From: Boswellia sacra
Taxonomy: Eukaryota > Streptophyta > Magnoliopsida > Sapindales > Burseraceae
DNA length: 64,000 bases
Assembly (NCBI GenBank): GCA_013180625.2
Contig: SNVD02001174.1
Span: 62,001-126,000, forward strand
Reading direction: 5' to 3'
In this document: one piece after another, positions 20,523 through 32,386 of the stretch
Position numbering within the stretch: position 1 is the first letter of the stretch
Layout of the letters: each line of letters starts with the position of its first letter
Notes under the pieces: generated by a model
Seen by the model: the letters and a program-made list of their open reading frames with translations, nothing else
What the model was told of the DNA's origin: nothing
Database searches by the model: none
Program-made: the position numbers and the translations under genes

Positions 20523-20978
20523 AAACCAACCTTGTGTAAGGTTCAACTTTTAATTATTAAATAAGCTTATATAACACAAGTTTTTAGATAATAATTATTT
20601 TTATAATGAGAATACAAAACTTTTTAGATTTTAACTCATAATGAGAATACAAAAGTGACTCTTAACCTCATAAAAGTGATTCTTATTCTAAAGTGCATGC
20701 GTAATACAACTTTCAAACAATTTACAAAAATAAAATATAATAATAATGGTAAGCCCTTATGCATAAAAAAAAGCTAGTTGAATTGCTTTTAAAATTTAGA
20801 GTAATCATATATCACAATTCCATACAACTAGCATCCCATTTTTACATTATTATTCATCCATAAACGCATATGCTTATATGCATCCTTAAGTAGGAAGGGT
20901 AAACACTTTTTTTTTTGGGGTAATGAACCTCTATAGGGACACGTATAAGCCCCAGTTATACATTAACTAATGCATATG

Positions 20979-20981
<3 letters not shown>

Positions 20982-21048
<67 letters not shown>
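20982..21048. repeat. Compound microsatellite (CT)n(AT)n
   Basis: About 13 CT units followed by about 20 TA units. It occupies the position of a short 'tatatatatg' stretch in unit B (17155-17163), so it expanded after the duplication. Confidence 0.95.
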
Positions 21049-21050
<2 letters not shown>

Positions 21051-21393
21051 GAAACCACAAAACTTAAACCAAAGATAGGGATGCGAATTGGACCATTGAA
21101 CATTAGAGAGCTAATAAAGAAAGGAGTAAATAGTTGCAGATATCCTTATATTACAATCACCCACACTTGACCCAAAAAATAATGTAATTGTAAACAGTGG
21201 ATTGCATCTAAATCAAGAGACGGTTTGTACCCGATCTCCAAGCACATATTAATTATCATACAATCAGCAGCAGCCTCTGAGGCTTCCTTAAAACATTCCC
21301 CAGACAGTGATAAATAATGGTGGCAAAGCTCCAAGATTTCAGTTCATGATTGCCCGTATCTAAAGTTTGGTCTGCTAATAACTGTGAAATTCA

Positions 21394-24300
21394 TTACCGT
21401 GGATCACCTTTCACTTCCTGGCTTCTTTCAGCTGCATCGTTTTCCGACTCTGGAAGGCTCTTCAACACCTGTGTAACAGTAGAAAGTATACTATAAGTTA
21501 ATTTTATTTACAAGCCTTTCCATTCTGAAAAAAGAAGATGAATTGATGGTTGTTGATTACCTCATAAAGATGCCATGAAGCAAAAGCATCTGTTGCAGCA
21601 TACTGCAGTTGGTCCTTTGATAATTCATCTTTCTCCCAGTTTCCCAGTCTGATTTTATTGGGCTTCTGAAGCTTCATAGTTTAAGAAATTTAACTAAGAT
21701 TTCACAATTAAAATGTTCCCTTCTATCTGCATGGCAGACTACAATCATAAACCAAAATAAAACAGCCAAAATAACAAGAGGAAATTAATACGTTTATCCT
21801 GTTAATTGTGAAATTTCAATAAGTTCTGTGAGACTTTAAGATTGTGTCCCCAGAATATGTCAAGCTAGATAAAATATGTTAGGATCAGAACAAACAACCA
21901 AAAAAAAAAAAAAAAAAAAGAGAACAAAAGTAATTATAAATTATAAAAATAAAAAATAACAAAACTGATGGAAAAAGAAATGGTGAGAGGGTGTGGACTA
22001 CAAGTTGGTCGCAACTTTATATTTAATAGACCATAATGCAAACAGAAAATGGCATGTCACAACACACATCATTCATTACTAACCTCCCACATTTAAAAAC
22101 GGAAATGTGGCACATTCACGGCTTCAAGCATTTAAACTGGTTAGCAGTAGAATGCATTATAATGAGATTTCCTCAAGGATCTAAAACGTATACAAAGTGA
22201 TAAAGTTTTAATCCTTTTTAATTAACTTATATAATGACTATTGAGCTAAACACTGCAACTTGTTTATCAGTAATCAACCACGAACAGCATCCAGCAAAAA
22301 TCCATTTTATACAATTGCCTCACAACATTTTCTCTACTCAAAGAATATCTTTAGTGGCCAGCTGTTACATCCTTGATTTTCGCACATGACTGGCATAGCA
22401 AGCCTTGCGCTATGCCATGGCTTGGAGGGGGCTGCAAGGGTGCATGCCCACGAGAAGCACACGGGTGAGTGCTTAAGCAAGGTGCGGAGACGTTGCGTGG
22501 CGTGATGGAGGCATTGATGCGCGAGGGAAAGCGCAAGACAATGTAAACGCTAACACAGGGGGATGTGTAGTGCAGCAAAACAATACGCACGCATGAGTAG
22601 TGAGCGTAGTGTGGCACGCTCATGGAGATGGGCGTGGCACAGTGGGATAACATGCACGTACGGGTTACAGGCATGATGTTTGTCGCGCGCATGAAGATGG
22701 GCGTGGCACAGCAGGATAACATGCACGCACGGGTTATGGGCATGATGAGTGGAGCGCACACGGGAGTTGGGCGCGACACAACGATGGAACGCGTACGTTG
22801 GGGGAAACGTAGCGCAACGGCACTAGCACATGCACGCATGCGGACTGGGACGCTTGCGAGATAGCGAGCACGCGCACGGGTAGCGCACAACAAAGCAGTG
22901 ACATGGCGCATGGCATCGGGTGACATAGCTCTCAGCAGCGGTTCATGGTGCAATTGGGCATGTTAGTGGGCATTAATCATGGCACATATCCAGGGGGATA
23001 TGTTTCCTAAAATGAAGGACATAGTGGGCTGGAAGTTATTTCCTAAGGTGTAGGAAATGCAACTTCCCCACTAACTTGGCGGTTGAGAGGGCTCAACCAT
23101 GTCCTTGAAGGTAGGAACGGAAGTGGGTGGTTACTTGGGAAGTTACTTCCATATTCCATGCCATGATCTCCACTCATGGGTAGTTATTCCCATGGAGTGG
23201 GAAGTTACTCGAGGTAGTTATTCCCGTGGATTGGGAAGTTACTTGAGTTAGTTATTTTCATGGAGTGGGAAGTTACTCGGGGGAGTTACTTCCATGCCAT
23301 GATCTCCAATCATTGGTGGTTATGCCTATGAGAGGAAGTGGGAAGTTACGGGTAATTAACTTCTATGATCTCCACTCATGGGGAGTGAAGAATGTATGTG
23401 GCAGCGTGGGAGCGCGCCACCTAGCCTAGTAGTTGGGGATGTCAACTACATGGAACTTAGCAATCAGAGGTGTTGGTTGGCTATATATATGTACCAAGAT
23501 GGTGGGCTGGAAAGATATGAGACACAAGGGGAAAAACACTTAGCGAACAAAGTAGCTAGTGTAAGTGTAAGTGTGAGTGTTTCCAGTACACAATCTTGGG
23601 GCGGATTGTATTCTTTTCTTTGAGGCAATAAAAGAAAAGTTGGAAGTCGGTGCTTCTGTAAATCCTTTGTGTGCATTCTCGAAAATTTGTAAATTGAGTT
23701 ACGCATACCTTCGGTGAGAACCTCCAAAGCGGTTTATCGAGTAGCTGGTTAAGTAGGGGCTTAGCGCTGTCGCAGGGCAATCCGCATATCAGAAAAAAGT
23801 CCTGTGACACCAGCCATAATAGGTACTTGATGTGGACAATGCCCCAAAAACCTTGGTGTAGGAGAGCATAGAGAATCTGAGAATTTCGTTCTAATTTTCG
23901 TATTTCTAATATTTATCTCTTAGGTTTGTTTTCTTGTTTATGTAGCAAGTATAATTTTTTTTTTGGTTGCATTTTAATTTCTTGTTAAGATGAGATTTTT
24001 CTTTCCTAATTGAAGAAAATTCCATTTTCTTGTTGGAATTCTCTACTATAAATAAGCATCCAGGTAATTAGTGCTTGCAAACTTGTTTATGAATGACATT
24101 GAAAATGAAGTTGATTTCCCCCGAATTCAATCTTATTTTCCTCCCATTTCTTCTTTAATTCTCTTCCCGTTGATGTATGCTTCCCTAAATATTTGATTCG
24201 ATCCAAAAGTTCGCAAACACTTCAAGCATTTGTATGTGCCTTCCATAAAATCTGACTACCTAAAAATCATCAAAATACTTGGACACCAACACGCAGCCAA

Positions 24301-27300
24301 TGGCTACCACAAGGCAACGAGACAGCTGCACCAAAACTATATGAAGGACCTGATCTATCACATTGTCCAAAGGCCAGTACCCATTTGATGGTTTTTCCCT
24401 GTCAAAACACCAAACAAAGGGACTACAGCATCACCACCTCCACTGTTGACTGCCAGATAACCAGTGAGGTATCACTGTCAGCACAAACAAATATAGGAGG
24501 CAACAATCTACTAAAATCCACCATCACTAGCACATTTGGTTTCTTCAGAGTATAGCTGTTACACTTGAGCAGCCCCATGTAATTTTTGGACAATTTCAAA
24601 ATAACAAAGTAAAGTGTCGTGGTTTGGCAATCTTCATCTGATGCTTAAAATTACTCAAATCATATTGGTGGTTTCAAATCCTTTTGCTCAAGGTCTGGTT
24701 TTATTAACTCAGCTTTAAGGTTGTTCTGGTTAGGATTTTAGGGGTGTTTTGACAAGTAACTTGGTCTTTTTTGTTGAAATAGATAAAATGCAAAAGCATG
24801 ATCTAGTGCTTAAAGTGATGAAAAAATTAAATGTCACGAGAAATCACAAAGACAACAGAATCTATAAGATTGATAATATACCAAGATTACCAATAACCTT
24901 TTTTCCCCCGTCCTTGATCAAGAATCTTATAATGTCAATGTTCACTGAGGCACTCCTTAAGATTGAAATCTGATATAGTGGAAAAGAACCTCAGAATGAC
25001 GATAAAAATAAAAGGGATGACAAGCTCAAGTTTGAGTCTAAGAGTGGGAAAAATATTTTGAGACCTACAAACCATTTTAGGCTTAACCTAAAGTAGAAGT
25101 CGAGGTTGAATCTATAGGTTGTGAGTCTTTACTAAAATCATCTTCCCCCATCACCGAATAACCTACAGAGTTAATAAATTTCCTTTCAAAATTGACTTAG
25201 AGTCCAGTGATTAATATAACAGACGTATTCTAACCAAGGCACTTTTGAGCGTCCCATGGATCTTTTTGCATACAGATTCTTTACCACTGTCTAGACTAAT
25301 TGATGCAACACAAAGACTTCATCTATCTTTATACAAGCTACTGGATAACTAAACGTCTTTCCTATGTCCATGCAAGAAGACATTTTGTGTTCTCTTGGGT
25401 ACTGGCAGCATCTGCTTATTTTAGAGCCTCTTTAGTCGAGTTCCTCTCAGCTGGGGGGATGTGATGTAGGACAATAAAGATTTTAGGAACTCAGTTCTAT
25501 TTCTCCTATTTCTAGCATTTATTTCCCAGGTTTCTTGAGCGGGACTGTTTTATTATCTGCTAGATTTTAATTTCTTGCCAAGATTTAATTTTACTTTCCT
25601 AGCTGAAGTTTAATTTCTTTTCTCGTTAAAACTTAGCTAGTCGCAATAAAGCCTAGATTATATTTTGTGAATTTGTTTATGAATGACTTTTTAGAATAAA
25701 ATCAATTTCCTCATTGAATTTCATCTTATTTTCTTATTTCTTCCTTAGTTATCCCCCTTCAGCTTGATGTGTTTTTCATCAACCTCACTAAAAACTAAGA
25801 GACAAGCTAACAAAACCAACTCCAAGAATATACAACTCCTTTTTGACTAACTAAGGGGAGAATTGTTCATGGTAAGAACAAAATGGTGGTTATCAATGAC
25901 ATCATAGTTCAGTTGCAAGAGCATCAAACCTAGAGTGGCATATGGGATTTTATCATTAGTGTTGGGAAAAGAAATAGCATGAAAAACGTGGAATCATTTA
26001 GACAAGACAGCCATAGCAAAAACTGCTCAAGTTAATTATTTAGAAGGATTTGATTCAATTATTCATAAAGATTGCTAATAAAAAGAAACAGTATGCAGTC
26101 AGGACTTAAGACATGTGATAGCCCAAAAAAAAATAAAAATGCAAAAGATAACCTATTCGGAAAGCTTCACATTTTGAGGCTCAAGACTCCACATCATTTT
26201 AGCTTCAATTAGCAAACTTGGATAGATACCTCTTTGCAAACAAGCATTTCAGTCAGAGATGCGAGGCTCCAACTTCTAGAATTGCCACCAAGCTTTTGGT
26301 TTGCTAAATAGGAAAGATCCTCCACAGCTTTAACAGATACATTATAATCTCTAAAAACCTTAACAGCATCATTGCCAATTCCAACCCCAACCTGTTCATC
26401 TCAAGTTTAATGTCAAAATACTATCAACTACACACACAATACAAGAATTCATCAAGTGCAGGTATCAAATGATGATAGTACAACCTTTAGAAGTGCAGAA
26501 TCCTCAAGGAGAAACTGCAGGCTTGGTGTGATTCCAGAATGGATGATATGCATGACATAACAGTAACTAATGTCACCACATATCTGCATAACTGCAGCCT
26601 TTCCAGCTAAAACACCTGCAGGATCAAAACCCTATCAAAAGTGGCAATCTGTATATTGTGTAATACAAAATTTCAATTTAGCACACTCTCCTTGGAAGCA
26701 TCTAAAGAAATAAAATTAACATACACATAGAAAATGTCATCTTTAATTAAATTAAATTGAATCCAATATGAAGTTCGGTTTGTAAGGCATTCAGCAGTAT
26801 TTTGATAAGACTTTCTGGGGGTGCCTAATTCCATTTGATTATATTGTAAATATGTTGTTATAAGTTCAGCTAGTACTTCTTTTGGCAGCATTGCCTTGTG
26901 CAATGCCAAAGAGTAGATGAAATTAATGAATGCATCAAATTGCACAAGTACACAAAAAGCACAAAAAGAGATAACAAATCACCTCTTTTAAATGAAGGTC
27001 TCCACTCAATATCAAACCCTATTGCAACTTGACCTGTTTCTCTTTTCTTCGATTCAAGTATCTGTAAAAGCTCCGATGCAGCTGTCTCTACCTCTGTTGA
27101 AGTCCTGCTATACAAAACCTTACCTCCAAAACTGAATGCAGGGTATTTCATCCTTAAATTACCAGCTACAGTAAACCAAATATATTTTAACATCAAAAAT
27201 ACTATGTTAAAAAAAAAAAGCCCAGAACCTATTTTAAATTTTAATAAAATCTTAAAATGTTCGTTATCTAAACAATTTAATGCCAAGTGACAAATATACC

Positions 27301-27827
27301 CTCCATTTCCCGACTGGACTCCTGCAGATCCTAGTCATGATTGCGAACAAGCATCTGAAGATGTCAATTGTCGAGCAAACTAAAAAAACCAAAATTTGGC
27401 TTAAACTAAAAAATAACCCTAAACTTACTAATTTCTAAATTTTCCAAAGTAATGAAATTGCAAGGTTATCTGAAGCTTAATTCCATTAAATTCCAAATCG
27501 ATAAATCTTCTGCAAATGCAATTCCAGAGAGCCAGACATCATAAATATAACTGAAAGACGAAGCAAATACTTGGAGTAAAATGAAATACCTTGACAACGT
27601 GATGGAGAAAATGAGCGTGAAGGTGGCGACGTAAGAAAAGAACCGGGCAATTGGCGGCGAGTCTTGCGGCGACCTTGGGGTGTGTAGTCTGGAGTTGAAC
27701 GTTTTTTCCGTGAATGAGAGGACTCGTACGTGGCTTCGATTGCTTCGACAATTCGAAGCTCCTGCTCTGTAAAGAATTCAGCGCATTCTGATTGTGGGGA
27801 ACTGCAAATGTTTTGTTGGAGTTCCAT
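21394..27827 (-). CDS. WEX: Werner-syndrome-like 3'-5' exonuclease (WEX-like), six exons
   Basis: A DnaQ/RNase D-type 3'-5' exonuclease of the WRN exonuclease family; Arabidopsis WEX acts in gene silencing. Exons on the minus strand are 27827-27590, 27165-26983, 26615-26485, 26391-26230, 21671-21561 and 21468-21394. All introns are GT-AG and the phases join, giving 900 nt: 299 residues plus TAA. Arabidopsis WEX is about 288. Exon 1 holds FFTEQELRIVEAIEATYESS and SPSRCQ. Exon 2 has FGGKVLYSRTSTEVE and the Exo I motif GFDIEWRPSFKRG (D and E metal ligands). Exon 3 has GKAAVMQICG and HSGITPSLQFLL. Exon 4 has VGVGIGNDAVKVF and VEDLSYLANQKLGG. Exon 5 has IRLGNWEKDELS and Exo III-type QLQYAATDAFASWHLYE. 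An in-frame ATG at 27869 would add 14 residues. Intron 4 is 4558 bp and filled by LTR elements; the other introns are 92-424 bp. Confidence 0.93.
22615..22760 (+). repeat. Tandem repeat in the CpG-rich part of the solo LTR
   Basis: A unit of about 70 bp containing 'gatgggcgtggcacag', 'ggataacatgcacg' and 'ggcatgatg' occurs twice (about 22625 and 22695). The surrounding 22400-22920 is rich in CG dinucleotides, unlike the rest of the window. Confidence 0.75.
23140..23370 (+). repeat. Short degenerate repeats with 'gggaagttact'
   Basis: Five or six imperfect copies of 'atggagtgggaagttact' and two of 'ccatgatctcca' within the solo LTR. They are probably the LTR's internal minisatellite. Confidence 0.7.
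23854..25781 (+). mobile_element. Decayed small LTR retrotransposon in exonuclease intron 4
   Basis: Two diverged direct repeats of about 320 bp, 23854 to about 24185 and 25462-25781, share 'ggtttcttg'-like, 'attttaatttcttg', 'tttgtttatgaatgac' and 'ttgatgt' blocks. Ends are TGATG...CATCA in the right copy. The flanks both read aacct (23849-23853 and 25781-25785), a probable target duplication. A purine run (ctggggggatg) precedes the right repeat. The 1.27-kb interior has no recognisable gag or pol, so it is a deleted or non-autonomous element. Confidence 0.6.
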
Positions 27828-27869
27828 TTCTGATTTGTTTTGTGTTTGGAGGGAACAGGGGACTTTCAA

Positions 27870-29036
27870 AGGGAATTCTTGTTGAAGCAGAGGGGATTGT
27901 GGGATGGTAGATTACCAATTTCCCCCATGAGGTTAGGGTTTTATCAACATGATACCTATAGGCTGTATTTAGTGTACCGTATAACATTGTATAATTATTA
28001 ATATAGTAGATAGTATTGTATTGAATTATATAATACAAAAAATAAGTAAATTATATACTGTATTTAGTTTATTATTGTATTAGATAAATGTTAACCCATA
28101 CCATGTTTGGTTTCTCATTGTCATTAGTAATTAGTCTCAAGCAATACTCCAGTAATTTACAATTAAGTTTTCATGCTCTGTTTACCATATAATTTTTGGT
28201 GACTGTCGTTACAATGATTAATTTATGAAAATTGAGAGTATTATGATTAATTAATTTATAGAAAGTCTAGGTACAAGTAAGATCCATTCTCAAAATCATG
28301 ATAAATACATGATTCAAGTAACATCAAACACAAAACCAAAATTTGGGTTACCTAAGAAATAACAACAGAACAGCTCATAATTATAATGCACTGACAGCAA
28401 CCCAACAAAGCAAAAGCACAAATTGACTAAGCATTTAACATGTCAGAGTATAAAATAAGGCTATTGATTGAAAAACAAAATACCCATAAGGAGAAAGCGT
28501 GAATCAACAAAAAAAATTGCTTCCCATATTGAAAATCGTTAACAACTATGCATTACTTGTTTCGGAATGGCAAGGCTTTTCATGTCAAGCCAAAATTATC
28601 TCAAATCGGCAAGGACATCTTCATATTCTTTTCAATCTGCGCCTATGCAGTGAGAGTGAAAGACAGCTTTCAACTAAGAAGGAAATAGGGCTTTCAAGGG
28701 AGAGTGAAAGAGGTGACTTTCTTGAGGAGAAGAAGAGATCCAATGTTATGGTCATCTAAGATCCAGAGAGCTTTAGTAGAGATAGGGATGTTGCTGGAGA
28801 GAGAGAGCATTACAGATATGAAAGATCGTTCGAGCGTGTTATGGTATTATGCAAACAGGGATTATACAACCTTAACCCATGCCCTCTCTTGGGATAACAT
28901 ATCCAACTCTTATATGATTTTTATGCGATCTGTTACAATCCTATCCCCACATGAAATCCAACCAAACATGAGTTTAGTTTTACTATTGTCATAACTTGCC
29001 CCTTATACTATCCTATCCAGCGTGCCAAAAATGCCC
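27870..29036. other. Upstream region of the exonuclease gene
   Basis: The promoter of the minus-strand exonuclease gene should lie just right of 27870; I see no clear TATA box. At 27960-28115 is a TA-rich stretch ('tgtatttagt', 'accatgtttgg') resembling the ends of the Harbinger-like MITEs at 54223 and 57536. No coding region is recognisable in the rest. Confidence 0.45.
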
Positions 29037-29191
29037 TCAATTTCAGATGGTTGTGTTGGAGAATGATAACTCTGTAAGGGTATTGTTGGCATTTAAATTG
29101 CTTAAATATGGAAAATTTACGAAGTTGAAATATCGACAATACCAATAATACCCTTACAAAGCTATTGTTCTTCGGTCGTCTGAAATTGAAG
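29037..29191. mobile_element. Inverted-repeat MITE
   Basis: The outer block 'tcaatttcaga' and the inner block 'tgtaagggtatt(g/a)ttgg' occur at both ends in inverted order, with arms of about 55 bp and moderate divergence. No coding capacity and no obvious target duplication. Confidence 0.6.
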
Positions 29192-29374
29192 GTCTAGTTT
29201 TTATTAAATGTAAAGTTACAATAAACAAAATTATAGGGTCTCGATACTTTCCCCTTTGCTTTAAGTGGGATTTCCTGATTTACTTTTTGGAAATGAGTTA
29301 AAGTCGCCGCCATATTAAATTGGTCTTACGTGTTTTGATGTTATTACATAGGATACTTTAGGCAAGCAAATAGC

Positions 29375-29796
29375 TGATGAGGAAAAGGGTTCCTCAAGTT
29401 AAAAGAAAGGAAGAGAGATGCAGACAGAGGAATTATGAGAAATAATAGAAGAAATTGAGAGAGCAATATAGTGAAATTGAGGGAGAAGACAATCTTTTTA
29501 CTAAAAGATCAAAAATCAATAATAACAAAATCTGAAAATAACATAACTAAAAGCTTCTATTTATAAGACCTTAAAGTATAGTTTTACTAAGAAATATAAT
29601 TCCATTAGGAAATTAAATACTAATACTAGTTTAACTTGAAAATACCAAAATTAAATTCTAAGTAAAATAGTAAACTATTAATTAAGAAAATAATTCAAAT
29701 TAGGATTACTCCTAATTTAGGAAGTCAATCCCTAATAATAGTCAAAATACCTAATTTATTAAAATCCCTAATGTATTACTAATATGTCCTACATCA
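29375..29796 (-). mobile_element. Possible solo LTR, 422 bp
   Basis: Ends TGATGaggaa and tgtcctaCATCA are inverted. On the minus strand it begins TGATGTAGGAC, as does the LTR at 25462. Flanks atagc and atatc match 4 of 5. The interior lacks internal retroelement sequence. Assignment is moderate. Confidence 0.5.
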
Positions 29797-30859
29797 ATAT
29801 CACTCTACCATGACTTTGGAAAAATATAGCTAGAAAGCAACTATAACGATTTCAACTTCTAAGCAATTCTATTCTTAGGTTATTTTGTTCGATACTGTAA
29901 AATTGGATTTCCAATTTTTAAAGTTTTTTTACCTAAATTTACGTGGCCGCAACTTTAAGTTTTATGGCAATTAAATGTTTTCTTTATATTAATTGCTACT
30001 ATCATTATCAATATGTTAAACTTATATTGTTTATCGTTATTACCAATTATATTTTATTCATTGTTGTTATGCTATATCACTCAGAACTTGAAGTTCTGAT
30101 TTCTAATAAGTTAAAGGAGATATTTGTTCAGCAATTAACGATAATATTATCAAGGGCTCGGTTCTAATGAAACTGTTGGGAATTACAAAACTTTAAGATA
30201 TAATCAGACTAGAAGTTCTGATTCAAAAACTCGAAATGAGCAGATAAAATATTGCCTATAGCCCTATTGTGCTACATTTCTGATTATACAATTAGAACTT
30301 GAAGTTCTATATGTATATTTATTTCTTTAATTAAGATATTTAATTGTTTAAATTTATTTATTTATTGCACTTTATATTCATTGCAATTCTTACTGTATCT
30401 TTAATTTTTGAATGTTATTATATTATTGATATGCATCAAAAGAATGTAATTAAAATTTATCCTTGAAGGATAAATTGAGAGCCATTAGATTATCACTATT
30501 AAAATCTGAGTATCTGATCCACTAAAGATCACCCCATTGATTTCATACGTTTCCTAAAGTGAATGTCACCAAACCGTTCCTAAAAGTGGCATCATTCCTT
30601 AATGACATTATATCATTTCTTTAAATATGATATTATGACATTCCCAGAAGTGAATGCCACTATCAACTACAATGATAATAATAAATGCGGTTAAACTTAG
30701 GATTATTGACATTGAATTGGTTATCCTAAATACTAAGTTAAGCCACTAGAAGTGAAATTAATGATATGAAAGGAATACTTTTAGAAGGGTTGTAAGAATC
30801 CATTCTTGATGATTCAATGGATCCCACAAAGTGTGGTAATTCAGATTTTTTTGTTGATT
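29797..30859. other. No gene seen; possible 5' part of the old Copia element
   Basis: AT-rich, with three copies of 'agaacttgaagttct' or a close variant (30082, 30203, 30294). The 5' LTR and gag of the Copia element downstream should lie here but I cannot recognise them. Confidence 0.4.
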
Positions 30860-30864
30860 GATTC

Positions 30865-32378
30865 ATGATTGGTGATATGGCCAAGAGAATTAATTTGATA
30901 TTGTATTTTAATTTAATATTATCCTTTATGATGGTATATAATGTACTCTTTCTTGAATGGAAGGGTATGGACATGAAAAATAAGGCACCTCGAGACAAAG
31001 AGTTATGTCTAGTTGATAGTGCAACAACATACACTATCTTAAAGGATAAGAAGCATTCTCTGAAGTTAACTTTTCTAGAAATAAATGTTAACACTATATC
31101 AGGGCCTATCAACTTAAATGAGGGCTCTAGAAGAGCCACTATAATATTGACAAGTAATACTAAATTATGGGTTGATAATGTCTTATACTCAGGTAAATCC
31201 AGAAGAAATTTGCTAAATTTTAAAGACATAAGGCATAATGGATATCATATTGAGATATCTTGTGAAAAAAACATTGAATTTCTTTGTATCACCTCGGATG
31301 TCTGAGGACAGAAGTTGATATTAGAGAAGCTTGAAGCTTTCTCTTCTAGATTATATATATCATACATAAGGTTCAATGAAACCTACGCAGTCATTAACCA
31401 GAAGTTGAACGATCCTAAGACTTTTATGTTATAGCATGACCGTCTTGGTCACTCAGGATCAACAATGATGTGTAGGATTGTTGAGAATACAAATGGACAT
31501 CCACTAAAGAATCAGAAAATTCCTCTGTCCAATGAAACTAGCTGTACTGCTTGCCCACAAGGAATGTTAATTGTTAGATTATCTCCTTCTAAGATTAGTC
31601 TTGAATCCCCCTCATTTTACAAAGACTCTAGAGGTATATATGTGAACCCATTCATCTACAAAGTGGACCATTTCGTTATTTTATGGTTCTAATTGATATT
31701 TCTACACAGTGATCTCATGTGTGTTTATTATCAACTAGAAATACTGCATTTGCTAAACTATTTGCTCAAGTTATAAAATTACGGACATATTTTCCAGACC
31801 ATCCTATTAGGTCAATACGTCTCTATAATGCTAGTGAATTTACATCAAAAGTCTTTGATGACTATTGTACGTCTGTTAGAATTGATATTGAGCATCCTGT
31901 CTCACATGTCCACACCCAAAATGGTTTTGTAAAGTTACTCATAAAGCGACTGCAGATAATTGTGTGTATTTTGTTGTTGAGAACGCAGTTGCCAACCTTT
32001 GCTTGGGGCCATGCTATTTTACATGCTGTTTCATTGATCAGATTATGCCCACTGCTTATCATGAATATTCACCATTACAACTTGTACTTGTTCCAATAAC
32101 CCTATATATCTCATTTGAGGACTTTTTGTTGTGCCGTACAAGTTCCCATTACTCCCCCAAAGTGGACAATAATGGGATGTCAATGTCCAATGAGGTTCTA
32201 TGTGGGTCATAATTCTCTATCTATTATCAAATATTTAGAACCCATGACAGATGATCTTTTTATTGTATGTTTTACAAATTGTTATTTTGATGAGACAGTT
32301 TTCCCGCCTTTAGGGGAAAAGAGAATGCCTCTTAAAGTTATGCATACGCCTCCTGAAGTAAGGCGAGAACTTTCTTAG
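30865..32378 (+). pseudogene. Old Copia pol, protease and integrase part
   Basis: Degenerate Copia polyprotein. CLVDSATTYTILKDKK is the retropepsin site with the D-S/T-A active-site region (usually D-S-G/A). RRNLLNFKDIRHNGYHIE is the conserved block after it. LGHSGSTMM (with the H of the HHCC zinc finger) follows a stop in place of W at 'atagcatgaccgtcttgg'. Integrase remnants include IRSIRLYNASEF (usual D-x-A-x-E-F with the acidic residue altered to Y/N) and VSHVHTQNGFVKLLIK, in which the catalytic E after NG is V. The last residues are VRRELS* at 32378, five bases before the nested element's target site. Many frameshifts; no function is expected. Confidence 0.82.
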
Positions 32379-32381
32379 GAT

Positions 32382-32386
32382 GTTAG
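32382..32386. repeat. Target site duplication GTTAG (left)
   Basis: GTTAG directly precedes the 5' LTR and is repeated at 39519-39523 after the 3' LTR. The match is perfect. Confidence 0.92.

Larger units (their letters stand above)
17700..21130 (+). repeat. Duplication unit C, direct repeat of unit B
   Basis: Aligns with 15540-17239 in the same orientation from the 'gacaaaaacgtc' block to 'ggaccattgaacat', with 1.6 kb of extra DNA from a solo LTR, a MITE and a hAT element. A small hairpin of 'aggttaatctttggtgg' near 17718-17760 marks the left junction. The right end is about 260 bp from the stop codon of the exonuclease gene. Confidence 0.75.
22363..23809 (+). mobile_element. Ty3/gypsy-type solo LTR in exonuclease intron 4
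   Basis: Ends TGTTACATCC and CCTGTGACA, with a perfect 5-bp target duplication CCAGC (22358-22362 and 23810-23814). The 1447-bp LTR has a CpG-rich left third, a TATA-like 'ctatatatat' near 23482 and an 'aataaaa' signal near 23627, all plus-oriented, so antisense to the host gene. No internal region. Reading frames inside it (for example the 200-codon minus frame 22351-22953) have no homology I recognise. Confidence 0.88.

Noticed and set aside
20982..21048. A functional regulatory element made of (CT)n(AT)n
   Set aside because: Simple microsatellite expansion, absent in the sister copy.
22351..22953. Minus-strand open frame of 200 codons
   Set aside because: It lies inside the CpG-rich repeats of the solo LTR, its protein is a Cys/Arg/His-rich repeat artefact, and it has no known domain.
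30738..31229. Minus-strand frame of 163 codons
   Set aside because: It is the antisense of the Copia protease region, which has clear homology on the plus strand.
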